Notes: generated from the sequence alone by a model not told the origin. A stretch of DNA of 64,000 nucleotides from JAIOSF01 sp963677755 (GCA_963677755.1 OY782506.1:682001-746000), one strand, 5' to 3'. Counted from the first letter of the stretch, positions 7,820-16,853 are shown. A program made the numbers and translations.

Positions 7820-7838
7820 ATTGATAATTATTATCAAT
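7820..7838. promoter_or_regulatory. Perfect Fur box upstream of EAL/GGDEF pair
   Basis: ATTGATAATTATTATCAAT is a perfect 9-1-9 inverted repeat. Both flanking genes point left, so the gene downstream of it is the EAL gene; it lies after the stop of tonB. Confidence 0.85.
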
Positions 7839-7896
7839 ATAATATCACAAATAACTTATCTTTAACTTCATCAATAAACTAAAATATAAGAAATTT

Positions 7897-8574
7897 TTAT
7901 TGTAGACTAAAACTAATAGGTAAAATAAGTGTAGTTTTTGTTTTTGGTTTAGGTAAAACTCTATGTATAAGAGACTCAACCGCTTCTAAAGCAGCATTAT
8001 CTAAGTGCTTTTTATTTGATGATTTGACTATCTCATAGTGGGATAGTTTCCCGTTTGTATTAACTACTAGTTTTACTTTTGTAATCCCTTGCCAACCCAT
8101 TCTTCTAGCGATATTTGGATACTCAAGATTTTCTAAAACCATATCTCTTATAATAGCAAAGTTTGTTTTTCTAAATGCTTGTTGCTGTGCTTGTTTATTG
8201 GCTACTTGCTTTGTTTTTGTAGGTGTTTTTATTTTTTTTGGTTGGATTTTTTTTGGTTCAATTTTTTTAATAAGTTTTTGTTTAGGTTTTGGCTTAGGCT
8301 TTTCTTGTATGATTGGTTTATGTTTTGGTTCAGGTTTTTTAATAGGCTTAGGCTTTTCTATTTTTTTTGGTTCAGGTTTTTTAATAGGCTTAGGCTTTGG
8401 TTTTTCAATATTTTGTTTTGGCAAAGTGATAGTTTGCAAATCCATAGAGATAGTTTTCTCTTTACTAGCTACTTTTAAAGGCTCTTCATAGATATACACA
8501 AAATATCCACCAATAACCAAACCATGTATCAAAAGTGAACCAAGTAAACTTTTTGTTGTGGTATCAAATATCAC
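7897..8574 (-). CDS. tonB: TonB energy transducer (first set)
   Basis: The protein has 225 residues. An N-terminal membrane anchor (LLGSLLIHGLVIGGYFVYIY) is followed by a Lys/Pro-rich periplasmic spacer at about residues 50-120 made of KPxPKKP-type repeats, then the TonB C-terminal domain (YPNIARRMGWQGITKVKLVV ... LPKPKTKTTLILPISF). It starts at GTG overlapping the exbD stop (TAGTG). It is the last gene of the znuA-receptor-exbB-exbD-tonB unit and energises outer-membrane receptors. The spacer-coding DNA contains an exact 34-base direct repeat, see separate entry. A second tonB lies at 23848-24534. Confidence 0.93.
   Translation of the reverse strand: MIFDTTTKSLLGSLLIHGLVIGGYFVYIYEEPLKVASKEKTISMDLQTITLPKQNIEKPKPKPIKKPEPKKIEKPKPIKKPEPKHKPIIQEKPKPKPKQKLIKKIEPKKIQPKKIKTPTKTKQVANKQAQQQAFRKTNFAIIRDMVLENLEYPNIARRMGWQGITKVKLVVNTNGKLSHYEIVKSSNKKHLDNAALEAVESLIHRVLPKPKTKTTLILPISFSLQ
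8323..8398. repeat. Direct repeat in tonB spacer region
   Basis: Two identical 34-base copies (8323-8356 and 8365-8398) are spaced 42 bases start to start, which equals 14 codons. They encode the repeated KPxPIKKPEP-type part of the TonB spacer, so change in copy number would lengthen or shorten the spacer in frame. Confidence 0.85.
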
Positions 8575-8963
8575 TATTTTTCTACCACCATTCCTATTTT
8601 TTCTATCCCTTTACTTTTTAGAATATCTATAATAAACACAAATTCCTCATAAGGGGTAAGTTTATCTGCTCGTATGGTTACTGTGTCTTGTTTTTTTATC
8701 TTTTCTATAGCTTGTGAGATTTTCTCTTTTGGTGTTTTGACACTATTTATGAAAAACTCTTTTTGAGTATTGATAGCTATATCAAAAGTTTTTGGTTCCA
8801 TTTTTTGAACTGTAGTTCCACTAGGAAGTGTGAGTTCTATCTTACCAAGAGAGATAAAAGAGGATATAGTAAGTACGATAGCCAATAGTACCAACATAAT
8901 ATCAATCAATGGTACTACATTTATCCCCTCAACCCTTTTAAGCGACTTCATCTTCCCACTCAC
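8574..8963 (-). CDS. exbD: ExbD, TonB-system inner-membrane subunit (first set)
   Basis: The protein has 129 residues. A single N-terminal membrane helix (about 17-37) contains the essential Asp in VVPLIDIMLVLLA, followed by the periplasmic domain. It overlaps the end of exbB by 26 bases and shares its stop region with the tonB start. The N-terminus is almost identical to that of the second ExbD at 27552-27947 (MSGKMKSLKRVEGINVVPLI), supporting the chosen start although no clear ribosome site precedes it. It forms the proton-driven motor with ExbB. Confidence 0.95.
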   Translation of the reverse strand: MSGKMKSLKRVEGINVVPLIDIMLVLLAIVLTISSFISLGKIELTLPSGTTVQKMEPKTFDIAINTQKEFFINSVKTPKEKISQAIEKIKKQDTVTIRADKLTPYEEFVFIIDILKSKGIEKIGMVVEK

Positions 8964-9363
8964 TTATAGCTAAATCAACTTTTCGTAAAAAAGCTCCATA
9001 AATTATTGTAGATGGAATTGCTACTATTAAACCAGCTGCTGTTACTTTCAGTGCAAGTGCTAGTCCAATGATTACTTTAGATGTATCCAAAGCTCCACCA
9101 CTTAAACCAATATCATAAAAAACCATCATAATCCCACCTACAGTTCCAAGTAACCCAACATAGGGAGCATTTGAGCCAATAAGTGAGATGATAGTAAGAT
9201 TATTTGTAGTAGCTCTTTCTATCTCATTTTTTGTTTTGTAGTCTGATATATGGATATTTTTAAAGAATATCCATCTATCTATTGTATACCCAAGTACTAA
9301 AATACTCATAAAAAGAAGTATTCCCAAAGTTCCATAATCTACAATATGTTTTAAATCTTCCAA
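8938..9363 (-). CDS. exbB: ExbB, TonB-system proton channel subunit (first set)
   Basis: The protein has 141 residues, of the short ExbB type with three membrane helices; the conserved NAPYVGLLGTVGGIM and LALKVTAAGLIVAIPSTIIY segments belong to helices two and three. It starts at TTG (9361-9363), supported by AAGGA 8 bases upstream and by alignment with the second ExbB, which starts with ATG at the same residue (MEN/EDxKxxVDYGxLG). It lies just downstream of the TonB receptor and overlaps exbD. Confidence 0.95.
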   Translation of the reverse strand: MEDLKHIVDYGTLGILLFMSILVLGYTIDRWIFFKNIHISDYKTKNEIERATTNNLTIISLIGSNAPYVGLLGTVGGIMMVFYDIGLSGGALDTSKVIIGLALALKVTAAGLIVAIPSTIIYGAFLRKVDLAISEWEDEVA

Positions 9364-9381
9364 TTGCTATATCCTTTTTTA

Positions 9382-11403
9382 TTAGAACTCATACTTCACA
9401 CTAAATTTAAAATCTCTTCCCATATCTCTTCTATACTCACCAGCATTATCTTCAAGTGTTATATGTGGTGCATACTGTTTATTGGTTAAGTTTGTAATTG
9501 CTGCATAGTATGTCCACGCAGATCTTTTACTTGTTTTGTATTGTGTACTTATATCATGAGTAGCATATCCGCCTCGTGTCACTTGGTCAGAATTATCTAT
9601 ACCAGCAACTGCTGTTAGGGTATAATCTATACTTAATCCAGAGAAGATCTCAGCTCCAAGATTAAGAACAATCTTTTTGCTATCCCATCCACCAACTCTT
9701 CTTACAGCTAATGGTTCACCTGATTCTTGAGGTGTAGCAGTTTTTTCATTATAAACATTTGTATCTATTTGTGTATATGAAAGTGATCCAAAATAGTTAT
9801 CTATAAAATATGTACCTTTAATCTCAAAACCTTTTAAAGTATATTCATAATCAGAATTATAAATATCGGTTAATGCTAATCCTGCTTCTCCAGAATAACT
9901 ATATTTACCACCTGCATTTGTAAGACCTGATTTTGAAAGAATTAGATCTTCAATCTCTGTTCTAAAGATATTTGTATTAAATACGAAACCATCTGTATCT
10001 GTAAAAAGATTTTCCTCTTTTAGCTCATATCCAAGTTCATATCTTGTAGATTTTTCTGCATCTAAATCTTTTGAATATGTAGCATTGTCTCTTATGTTCA
10101 TAGTCCAAGTAAAAGGAATCGTTCCACTCATTCTTGATGATTCTCCATAGTTTGCATAGATTTTTGACTTCTCATCTATATTGTAATCAAGCCCAAAGTT
10201 TGGAGAAATCGTACTATCACTAGCTTTTCCTAAACCTGTTTCAAAATCATACTTATCAAATCGTACACCATAGTTGATATCAAGTTTATTTATAGATGTT
10301 TTTCCTTGAACAAATAAGGCTTTATTATTTGCACTTGAGGGAGCATAGTGTGATGGAGTAGCTACAATACTTGTAACAGCTGCATTTGAAGTTGTTTCCT
10401 CATCTTCAACTTGTACCCCTACAGAGATCTTATTTTTTAAAGATTGGGTATCTAGGTAAAAATGGTTTTGTAGTTTTATCCCTGCAGTGTCATTTTCATA
10501 TTGACTATCCGCATCTTTTCTATCTACTTCTATATCTGTAATGTAGATATTTGTATCAAGGTTGAGTAAATTTCCACCACTATAATTGTGTTGTAAAGTA
10601 TAATTTGTAGTGGTTGAGACTATTTTTTCTAGAATAGCATCAACTGGTGTAGGTCCTTTATCACTCCCATCTTTCCCCCATTGCATATCTCCACTATTTG
10701 TATTTCTATTAAATGATATTTTTAAGTCATGGTTATTAAGATTATCAAGTGTGAATTTTAAAAGATAGTTTCTATCTTGATATGCTGTTGCATACATCTC
10801 ATTATTTTCCCCATCTTTATAGTTATCACTATTAACTCCTGAAATAGAAGCTACAACACCATAGTGTTTATCATATACACCATACGCTGTTAAGCTTCCT
10901 ATTTTGGAGTGGGTATTTGTGTTGTATCCAATTTTTGCAATACCACCTTGGTTTTTCCCATTTTTTACAAAATCTTGTGCATCTTTTGTACTCATCTCAA
11001 CAGAACCACCCAAAGCTCCACCTTTTGAAGCATCAGGAGCCGTTTTTACATTTACTACTTTTAAAAGATCTGGATTTATCCCTATCTCATTTCCTCTATG
11101 TTGGAAGATATTTGTCCCTTGAGATGCTCCATCAAGAGTCATATTTAAAGTTGAACTCTCAACTCCTCGTACATAGATTCTTTTTGCATTTGAAGCACCA
11201 CCACCTGCAACATTTATTGATGATTCTTTTTTCATCATATCAAATATTGAGTTTGATTGTCGTTGCTCTTTTACTTTTAGATCCATCTCAATTGTATTTG
11301 TTTCTTGGATTGCTGTTTCGTTTATACTTACTGTACTTAATTCTACTTCACCTAAAAGATAGCATGGGACTATCAGTGAAATTGCTATTTGTTTTTTATT
11401 CAT
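9382..11403 (-). CDS. TonB-dependent outer-membrane receptor (znuA-linked)
   Basis: The protein has 673 residues: signal peptide (about 1-18), plug domain (about 55-165, with GGGASNAKRIYVRGVESSTLNMTLDGA and APDASKGGALGGSVEM) and a 22-strand barrel ending in Phe (KYEF). It lies between a ZnuA-type binding protein upstream and exbB-exbD-tonB downstream with gaps of 11 and 18 bases, so all are one operon. Because of znuA and of non-Fur operator-like repeats upstream, zinc or manganese, free or chelated, is a more likely substrate than a ferric siderophore. This is inference. Confidence 0.9.
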   Translation of the reverse strand: MNKKQIAISLIVPCYLLGEVELSTVSINETAIQETNTIEMDLKVKEQRQSNSIFDMMKKESSINVAGGGASNAKRIYVRGVESSTLNMTLDGASQGTNIFQHRGNEIGINPDLLKVVNVKTAPDASKGGALGGSVEMSTKDAQDFVKNGKNQGGIAKIGYNTNTHSKIGSLTAYGVYDKHYGVVASISGVNSDNYKDGENNEMYATAYQDRNYLLKFTLDNLNNHDLKISFNRNTNSGDMQWGKDGSDKGPTPVDAILEKIVSTTTNYTLQHNYSGGNLLNLDTNIYITDIEVDRKDADSQYENDTAGIKLQNHFYLDTQSLKNKISVGVQVEDEETTSNAAVTSIVATPSHYAPSSANNKALFVQGKTSINKLDINYGVRFDKYDFETGLGKASDSTISPNFGLDYNIDEKSKIYANYGESSRMSGTIPFTWTMNIRDNATYSKDLDAEKSTRYELGYELKEENLFTDTDGFVFNTNIFRTEIEDLILSKSGLTNAGGKYSYSGEAGLALTDIYNSDYEYTLKGFEIKGTYFIDNYFGSLSYTQIDTNVYNEKTATPQESGEPLAVRRVGGWDSKKIVLNLGAEIFSGLSIDYTLTAVAGIDNSDQVTRGGYATHDISTQYKTSKRSAWTYYAAITNLTNKQYAPHITLEDNAGEYRRDMGRDFKFSVKYEF

Positions 11404-11414
11404 CTGTATCTTTC

Positions 11415-12266
11415 CTAGTTGTGATTTGCAATTGTTTTTGCCATTTTAATAAGATTATCTCCCCAGTTTGCTGCTAGTGGAGACTCTTGTATCACTTTTA
11501 TATTTAGCTCATTTGCTAATGCTGTTGCAGCTTTTGTTGAAAATTCTTTTTGCACTATAATTGCTTTTATATTCTCTTTCTTTGCTTCTTTTATAATTTT
11601 TATCATCGCTTTTGGTGTCGGTTCTTTTCCCTCTTTTTCTACAGGAAATTGAACAAGTCCATAATCTCTAGCAAAATATCCCCAAGCTGGATGAAAAACC
11701 ATAAATTTTGCATTGCTAGGAACATCTATTAAAATTTTATTAATAGTGTTATCTACTTCATTAATTTCATCTAAATAGTTTAGATAGTTTTTTTTATAAA
11801 ACTCTTGATTTTTACTATCAATTAAAGATAGCGTTTCGTAGATATTTTTTGCCATTATTTTTACATTAAGTGGACTTATCCATGTGTGTGGGTCTGTTTT
11901 GATAATTGTTCTTGCTTTTTCTTCACCTTTGAGATGTTTATGTTTCTTCATCGTTATAAACTTTATCCCTTTTGTCATAGGGACAACTTGCATATTTTTA
12001 TTTTGAGAAGTAAATTTCTCAAGCCAAGCATTTTCAAATTCTATTTGAATAGGGAAATAGACTTGAACTTTTGAAAGATTCTCCATTTGTGAAGGTTTTG
12101 GTTCATAAGTGTGTGGAGATTGCCCTGGTTTGACTAAAGTCATTACATTTACTTTATCTCCTCCAATTTTCTCTACAAATGTTTTTTGAGGTATGATACT
12201 TACAGCTACATCTACTTGACCAAGTAAATAGCTAATAGAAGTAAGTAAAAATAGTACTAGTTTCAT
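11415..12266 (-). CDS. znuA: ZnuA-like metal-binding periplasmic protein (orphan)
   Basis: The protein has 283 residues from the ATG at 12264-12266, chosen because AAGGA lies upstream and a signal peptide starts at once (MKLVLFLLTSISYLLG). The cluster A-I metal-site landmarks are present: GQSPHTYEPKPSQM, DPHTWISP and FHPAWGYFARDYG. The His-rich loop of classical ZnuA is reduced to KKHKHLKG. No znuB or znuC gene is in the window; instead a TonB receptor and ExbBD-TonB follow. It may pass metal from that receptor to a transporter encoded elsewhere. Manganese rather than zinc is possible. Confidence 0.85.
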   Translation of the reverse strand: MKLVLFLLTSISYLLGQVDVAVSIIPQKTFVEKIGGDKVNVMTLVKPGQSPHTYEPKPSQMENLSKVQVYFPIQIEFENAWLEKFTSQNKNMQVVPMTKGIKFITMKKHKHLKGEEKARTIIKTDPHTWISPLNVKIMAKNIYETLSLIDSKNQEFYKKNYLNYLDEINEVDNTINKILIDVPSNAKFMVFHPAWGYFARDYGLVQFPVEKEGKEPTPKAMIKIIKEAKKENIKAIIVQKEFSTKAATALANELNIKVIQESPLAANWGDNLIKMAKTIANHN

Positions 12267-12280
12267 TGAAATCCTTTTAG

Positions 12281-12295
12281 TGCAACTAAGTTGCA
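12281..12295. promoter_or_regulatory. Perfect inverted repeat, candidate operator of the znuA operon
   Basis: TGCAACTAAGTTGCA is a perfect 7-1-7 palindrome 15 bases before the znuA ATG. It is unrelated to the Fur boxes in this window. A near-copy lies 50 bases upstream. I do not know which regulator binds it. Confidence 0.7.
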
Positions 12296-12330
12296 TATAA
12301 TTTTTGAAATAATAACTTTTTTTCTTTAAA

Positions 12331-12345
12331 TGCAACTTAGTCGCA
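12331..12345. promoter_or_regulatory. Second copy of the znuA-operon inverted repeat
   Basis: TGCAACTTAGTCGCA matches the repeat at 12281-12295 with one arm mismatch. The start-to-start distance of 50 bases is about five helical turns, so proteins bound at both sites would face the same side. Confidence 0.65.
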
Positions 12346-12438
12346 TTTACTTTCATGTTGTTCTTATTAATATCAAGTTTGTAATCAACGTGTAACTTTA
12401 GAGTATTATTATTCCCACAAAATAAAAAAAGGAAAATT

Positions 12439-14268
12439 ATGAATAATAAAACTATTCTAAAAAGTTTAGTCTTTACATCGGTAATAGGTTTGACATTTTC
12501 AGCATGTACAATTGCTCCAGAGGTACCAAGCGTTAATAAAAATGGACATAATGAGGTCTATTTTAAACCTGTAGCTGCACCTACAACAGATGCACAAAAG
12601 AAAAATATTATCACTTCTGAAGAGGTTGTAATCAATGGAACAACTCATAAAATAGGATGGCATACAATTGCCAGAACAGGTCAAAAACTTCCAAGCTTAG
12701 ATGGTAAGACAATGGAAATTTTTGGACAAGTAAAAAATGAATTAGGTTTACCAATTAACCACAAAGATGGTAGCCCATTTGTATGTAAAACAAGTAAAGA
12801 CGGTTCAGGACCAGATCATACTACACTTCATGAAAAAGATGGTAAGTTTTTTGCTATTACTCAATTTGAGTGTGGACCAGGTGCTATTTATATTTCTAGA
12901 TTAGAAAAAACTAAAGAGGGTGGATTTAAAGCAGTTGCTACAACTCATATCTCTCAAGCAGAGTATGAAGGTGGATGGGTTCATTGTGCAGGCGTGAAAA
13001 CACCTTGGGGATCACATCTTGGAAGTGAAGAGTATGAACCAAATGCAAAAAAAGCAGACAAAGATGAATATTACACAAATTTTGATTTATATTTTAAAGA
13101 GGGAAAAAAAGCATTAAATCCATACTACTGGGGATGGACTCCTGAGGTGACAATTACGAATTCTAATGGCGATACTGAATATGTAAAACATTATTCTTTA
13201 GGGAGATTTGCTCATGAGTTATCATATGTTATGCCAGATGAAAAAACAGTATATATGACTGATGATGGTACTAATGGTGTATTATTTATGTTTATTGCAG
13301 ACAAGCCACAAGATTTAAGTGCGGGTACACTGTATGCTGCAAGACTATATCAAATGAGTGATAAAAATGGTGGAGAGTTTGATGTAAGTTGGATAAATTT
13401 AGGACATACAACAGACAAAACAATAGATGCCTTTTTAGATAAAAAACCATCATTTGATGATTTATTTGAGTATGCTATTGGAGATAATGGTCAATGTCCA
13501 AGTGGATTGACTTCTATAAATACAACTGCAGGATTTGAATGTTTAAAAGTTAAAGATGGTATGGATATACTGGCTTCGAGACTAGAGTCAAGAAGATATG
13601 CTGCATTAAAAGGTGCTACAAGCGAGTTTAGAAAAAAAGAGGGTGTTACTTTTGATAAAAAAAGAAATAATCTTTATGTAGCGATAAGTAGAATTCAATA
13701 TGGTATGGAAGATTATAAGAAAAAAGGAAAAGAAAATTCTAAGTATGATATTGGTGGAGGAAACCATATAAAACTACCTTTAAATAGTTGTGGAGGTGTT
13801 TACAAATCAGATGTTAGTGGTGGACATAAAGATACATCTTCTAAAGAGATTGCGAGTAAATATGTGATGACTAACTTTAAAGGTGAAGTGATGGGAGAGA
13901 TGAAAAAGTATCCACAAGATAGTGAGTTTTCTGGTAATAAATGTTCTATTAGTGCAATAGCTGAACCAGATAACTTAACATTTATTGATAAATCAGATGT
14001 TTTAATTATAGGGGAAGATACAGGGGCACATCAGATAGATTATATCTGGGCATATAATGTTCATACTAAAGATATTACAAGAATCTTAACAACACCGTTT
14101 GGTTCAGAAACTACATCACCATTTTGGTATCCAAATATTGGAGGAAATGCATATATGACAGCAGTTATTCAACATCCATTTGGTGAGTCTGATAAAGATA
14201 AAAAAGACTCTCCATCAGATATAGAATCATGGGTTGGTGTTGTTGGACCATTTCCAGCTTTTGAATAA
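12439..14268 (+). CDS. PhoX-like phosphatase (DUF839), lipoprotein
   Basis: The protein has 609 residues. The N-terminus is a lipoprotein signal with lipobox LTFSAC (Cys about 22). The rest matches the DUF839/PhoX family, a six-bladed propeller phosphatase that uses iron and calcium: GGWVHCAGVKTPWGSHLGSEEYE, GRFAHE, YMTDDGTNGVLFMF and NLTFIDKSDVLIIGEDTG are seen in order. AAAGGA precedes the ATG. It should release phosphate from organic esters outside the inner membrane. It is divergent from znuA and followed by a terminator-like hairpin, so it may be a separate unit from the cytochrome/NicO genes. Substrate and metal use are inferred from the family. Confidence 0.85.
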   Translation: MNNKTILKSLVFTSVIGLTFSACTIAPEVPSVNKNGHNEVYFKPVAAPTTDAQKKNIITSEEVVINGTTHKIGWHTIARTGQKLPSLDGKTMEIFGQVKNELGLPINHKDGSPFVCKTSKDGSGPDHTTLHEKDGKFFAITQFECGPGAIYISRLEKTKEGGFKAVATTHISQAEYEGGWVHCAGVKTPWGSHLGSEEYEPNAKKADKDEYYTNFDLYFKEGKKALNPYYWGWTPEVTITNSNGDTEYVKHYSLGRFAHELSYVMPDEKTVYMTDDGTNGVLFMFIADKPQDLSAGTLYAARLYQMSDKNGGEFDVSWINLGHTTDKTIDAFLDKKPSFDDLFEYAIGDNGQCPSGLTSINTTAGFECLKVKDGMDILASRLESRRYAALKGATSEFRKKEGVTFDKKRNNLYVAISRIQYGMEDYKKKGKENSKYDIGGGNHIKLPLNSCGGVYKSDVSGGHKDTSSKEIASKYVMTNFKGEVMGEMKKYPQDSEFSGNKCSISAIAEPDNLTFIDKSDVLIIGEDTGAHQIDYIWAYNVHTKDITRILTTPFGSETTSPFWYPNIGGNAYMTAVIQHPFGESDKDKKDSPSDIESWVGVVGPFPAFE

Positions 14269-14275
14269 TCAAATT

Positions 14276-14307
14276 AAACTAGATGCAGGTTCTTCTGTAT
14301 CTAGTTT
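14276..14307 (+). terminator. Terminator-like hairpin after phoX-like gene
   Basis: Arms 14276-14288 and 14295-14307 pair over 13 bases (AAACTAGATGCAG with CTGTATCTAGTTT, one G-T pair) around a 6-base loop. Only a short T-rich tail (ATTT) follows, so termination may be partial. Confidence 0.6.
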
Positions 14308-14353
14308 ATTTCAAACTACTACTTTTAAACTTTATAAACTCAAGGTCAATGTA

Positions 14354-16117
14354 ATGTTACAACAAACTTTATTTATACCAATATTTATATCAATTTTTTT
14401 GAATACCTCTCTATTTTCAATTGATGTGAATCTTAAACACAACAAAATACTTAATGAATCAGCATATATAAGCTCCCAATGTTATACTAAAACAGAAGAT
14501 ATAAAAAATAAAAATCTTTTGCATAACCCTTGTTATAGTTGTCATACAAAAAATAAAGAGCCTAATTTCTCTATAAAAGATGATGATTTACAAATGGCAT
14601 ATGATTTTCCAACTTCAGCATTAACCAATCCTTGGAAAAATCTTTTTAAAGATAGAACAAAACAGGTTGAAAAGATAAGTGATGAGGCGATATTAAAATA
14701 TATAAATTCAAATAATTATTCTAAAAATAATCAAATAATATTAAGTAATAAATTAAGAAATATTCCACAAAGTTGGGATTATAATAATAATGGCAAATGG
14801 GATGGATATATTCCAGATTGTAACTTTCAATTTGATGAAGAGGGTTTTGATAAAGATATAAATAATAACTATTCAGGTTGGAGATCTTTTGCATATAGAC
14901 CTTTTTTAGGTACTTTTTGGCCTACAAATGGAAGTACAGATGATGTAATAATAAGGCTAGATAAAGTATTTATGCAAGATAAAATAGGAAAATTTAACCT
15001 TGAAGTTTATAAGTTAAATTTGTCAATTGTAGAATCTTTGATTAAACAAGCAGATGTTGAGATTGATTTAACAGATGAAAGGAAATATGGGTTTGATATC
15101 AATCAAAATGGAAAACTTGATATGGCTAAAAAGATTGTTTTTAAATGGGTGCAACCAAAATACAATAGTCAAACTTACAAAATATCTAATTTTTCAATGA
15201 CATATGTTGGATACGCAAAAAAACTTTTAGAAGAAAATAAGTATTTAATAGCACCAGGATTATATCCTGTGGGTACAGAATTTTTACATAGTGTTAGATA
15301 TATAGGGCTAGATAAAAAAGATAATATTGTGATGGCACCAAGAATGAAAGAACTAAGATATGGTAAAAAAATATCTTGGAAAACATATTATGAATTAAGA
15401 AATACAGGGATAGAAGAGATAAAAGAAAAAGATGATTTTCCAGATAAAGTAGATAAATTTTTAGGGAACTCTGAAATCGGTCTATATAATGCACTTGGAT
15501 GGAGATATCAAGGTTTTATAGAAGATAAACAAGGAGAGCTTCGACCACAAAGTTATGAAGAAACATATTTTTGCATGGGATGTCACAATAATATAGGTGC
15601 AATTGCAGACTCTACTTTTGCTTTTCAAAGAAAGTTAGAAGGTAATCATTTTAGAAAAGGTTGGTATCATTGGACACAACAAGGTTTAAAAAATATTACT
15701 GATAAACTTTTATCAAATGGAGATACTGAGTATGTACAATATCTAAAAACAAATAACGCAGGTGATGAATTTAGACAGAATCAAGAAGTAATGAAAAAGT
15801 TTTTTATAAAAGACTGGGAAAGAGATACACAGAATATACAAAAAGATCTAGTCTTAAAACTTGAAAATCCTAATATGTATCAAAAACAATATTGGAAAGT
15901 AAAAAAAAGTGAGATTGAAAAGTTAAAAAATGATATTTCACATCTCATTTTACCAAGTAAAAAAAGAGCAATAATGTTAAATAAAGCCTATAAAGTAATT
16001 GTAGATGAACAAAGTTATATATATGGTAGAGATGGACATATAAAACCACTTATAAATGTTCACAAAGAAGTAGAATCAGGGCAGATGACTCAGCTAGAAA
16101 AAGTTTCAAATGAGTGA
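14354..16117 (+). CDS. Exported c-type cytochrome-like protein with two CxxCH motifs
   Basis: The protein has 587 residues from the ATG at 14354, with AAGG upstream and an immediate signal peptide (LFIPIFISIFLNTSLFS). Two haem-binding motifs are seen: CYSCH (about residue 60) and CMGCH (about 415). Two Ca-loop-like stretches occur between them (DYNNNGKWDG and DINQNGKLDM). I do not recognise a named family. It lies after the PhoX-like gene and overlaps the NicO gene by 8 bases (ATGAGTGA), so it is cotranscribed with the metal-transport genes. A redox role in the periplasm linked to metal handling is inference. Confidence 0.75.
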   Translation: MLQQTLFIPIFISIFLNTSLFSIDVNLKHNKILNESAYISSQCYTKTEDIKNKNLLHNPCYSCHTKNKEPNFSIKDDDLQMAYDFPTSALTNPWKNLFKDRTKQVEKISDEAILKYINSNNYSKNNQIILSNKLRNIPQSWDYNNNGKWDGYIPDCNFQFDEEGFDKDINNNYSGWRSFAYRPFLGTFWPTNGSTDDVIIRLDKVFMQDKIGKFNLEVYKLNLSIVESLIKQADVEIDLTDERKYGFDINQNGKLDMAKKIVFKWVQPKYNSQTYKISNFSMTYVGYAKKLLEENKYLIAPGLYPVGTEFLHSVRYIGLDKKDNIVMAPRMKELRYGKKISWKTYYELRNTGIEEIKEKDDFPDKVDKFLGNSEIGLYNALGWRYQGFIEDKQGELRPQSYEETYFCMGCHNNIGAIADSTFAFQRKLEGNHFRKGWYHWTQQGLKNITDKLLSNGDTEYVQYLKTNNAGDEFRQNQEVMKKFFIKDWERDTQNIQKDLVLKLENPNMYQKQYWKVKKSEIEKLKNDISHLILPSKKRAIMLNKAYKVIVDEQSYIYGRDGHIKPLINVHKEVESGQMTQLEKVSNE

Positions 16118-16853
16118 TTTATATAACTCTTTTTTAAATACAATTATCTCATGGCAACAAAAGATAAATCTCTTTATAACAGATTCTTTTGATAAACTAG
16201 AAATGGGTGATAATAGTATGTATTTATATATATTAGCTGTTTCTTTTATCTATGGTCTTGTTCATGCATTAGGTCCTGGTCATGGGAAGATGGTAATAGC
16301 AAGTTACTTTTTAATAAAAGGTGCAAAAACGAAAGAGGCATTTAAAGCTGGATTTTTAACCTCTATTATACATACTCTATCTGCTTTATCAGTTACATTT
16401 ATTTTATTTAATTTTTTTCAAAATTCTATAACTGATTATTTTCAAGAGATAAATACAAATATGTATAAAGTATCTGCTGTATTTATTATAATAATAGCTT
16501 TTTATTTACTGTATGAAACTATAAAAGATAGAAATATTGAGGAAAAAAAAATACAAGAGGAAAAAATAAAAGATAAAAACATCTTAAATATAGCTGTATC
16601 AATTGGGATAGTTCCTTGTCCAGGGGTAATGACAATAGTGCTATTTTCTATGATTTTAGGATACTACTATCTTGGAATTTTAAGTGCTGTGATGATGAGC
16701 ATAGGGATGGGATTAACTATATCTTTTGTGGCTATTTTAACAACAAAAGTTAAAAACTCTAAATATAAAGAGATATATCAACCACTTTTTAGAAAAATCA
16801 CCTATGTTGGTATAGGTATTCTTTTTTCTCTTGGAGTTGTACTACTTGCATGA
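16110..16853 (+). CDS. NicO/RcnA-family metal transporter (second copy)
   Basis: The protein has 247 residues with about six membrane helices. It is a paralogue of the transporter at 5174-5941 along its length: HALGPGHGKM, a charged central loop (EEKKIQEEKIKD) and VPCPGVMTIVLF are conserved. It is coupled to the cytochrome gene upstream and overlaps the DUF1007 gene downstream by 4 bases (ATGA). The likely substrate is nickel or cobalt, by family. Confidence 0.85.
   Translation: MSDLYNSFLNTIISWQQKINLFITDSFDKLEMGDNSMYLYILAVSFIYGLVHALGPGHGKMVIASYFLIKGAKTKEAFKAGFLTSIIHTLSALSVTFILFNFFQNSITDYFQEINTNMYKVSAVFIIIIAFYLLYETIKDRNIEEKKIQEEKIKDKNILNIAVSIGIVPCPGVMTIVLFSMILGYYYLGILSAVMMSIGMGLTISFVAILTTKVKNSKYKEIYQPLFRKITYVGIGILFSLGVVLLA

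Noticed and set aside
8179..8491. Two plus-strand frames rich in Phe, Trp and Leu
   Set aside because: They are the complement of the Lys/Pro repeats of tonB and have no sign of selection as protein.
10917..11477. Plus-strand frame of 186 codons
   Set aside because: It lies opposite the TonB receptor and znuA, is Leu/His-rich and has no ribosome site or domain.
12357..12438. Fur box upstream of the PhoX-like gene
   Set aside because: Only an isolated TATTAATATCAA-like run is present, without a second arm of GATAAT type.
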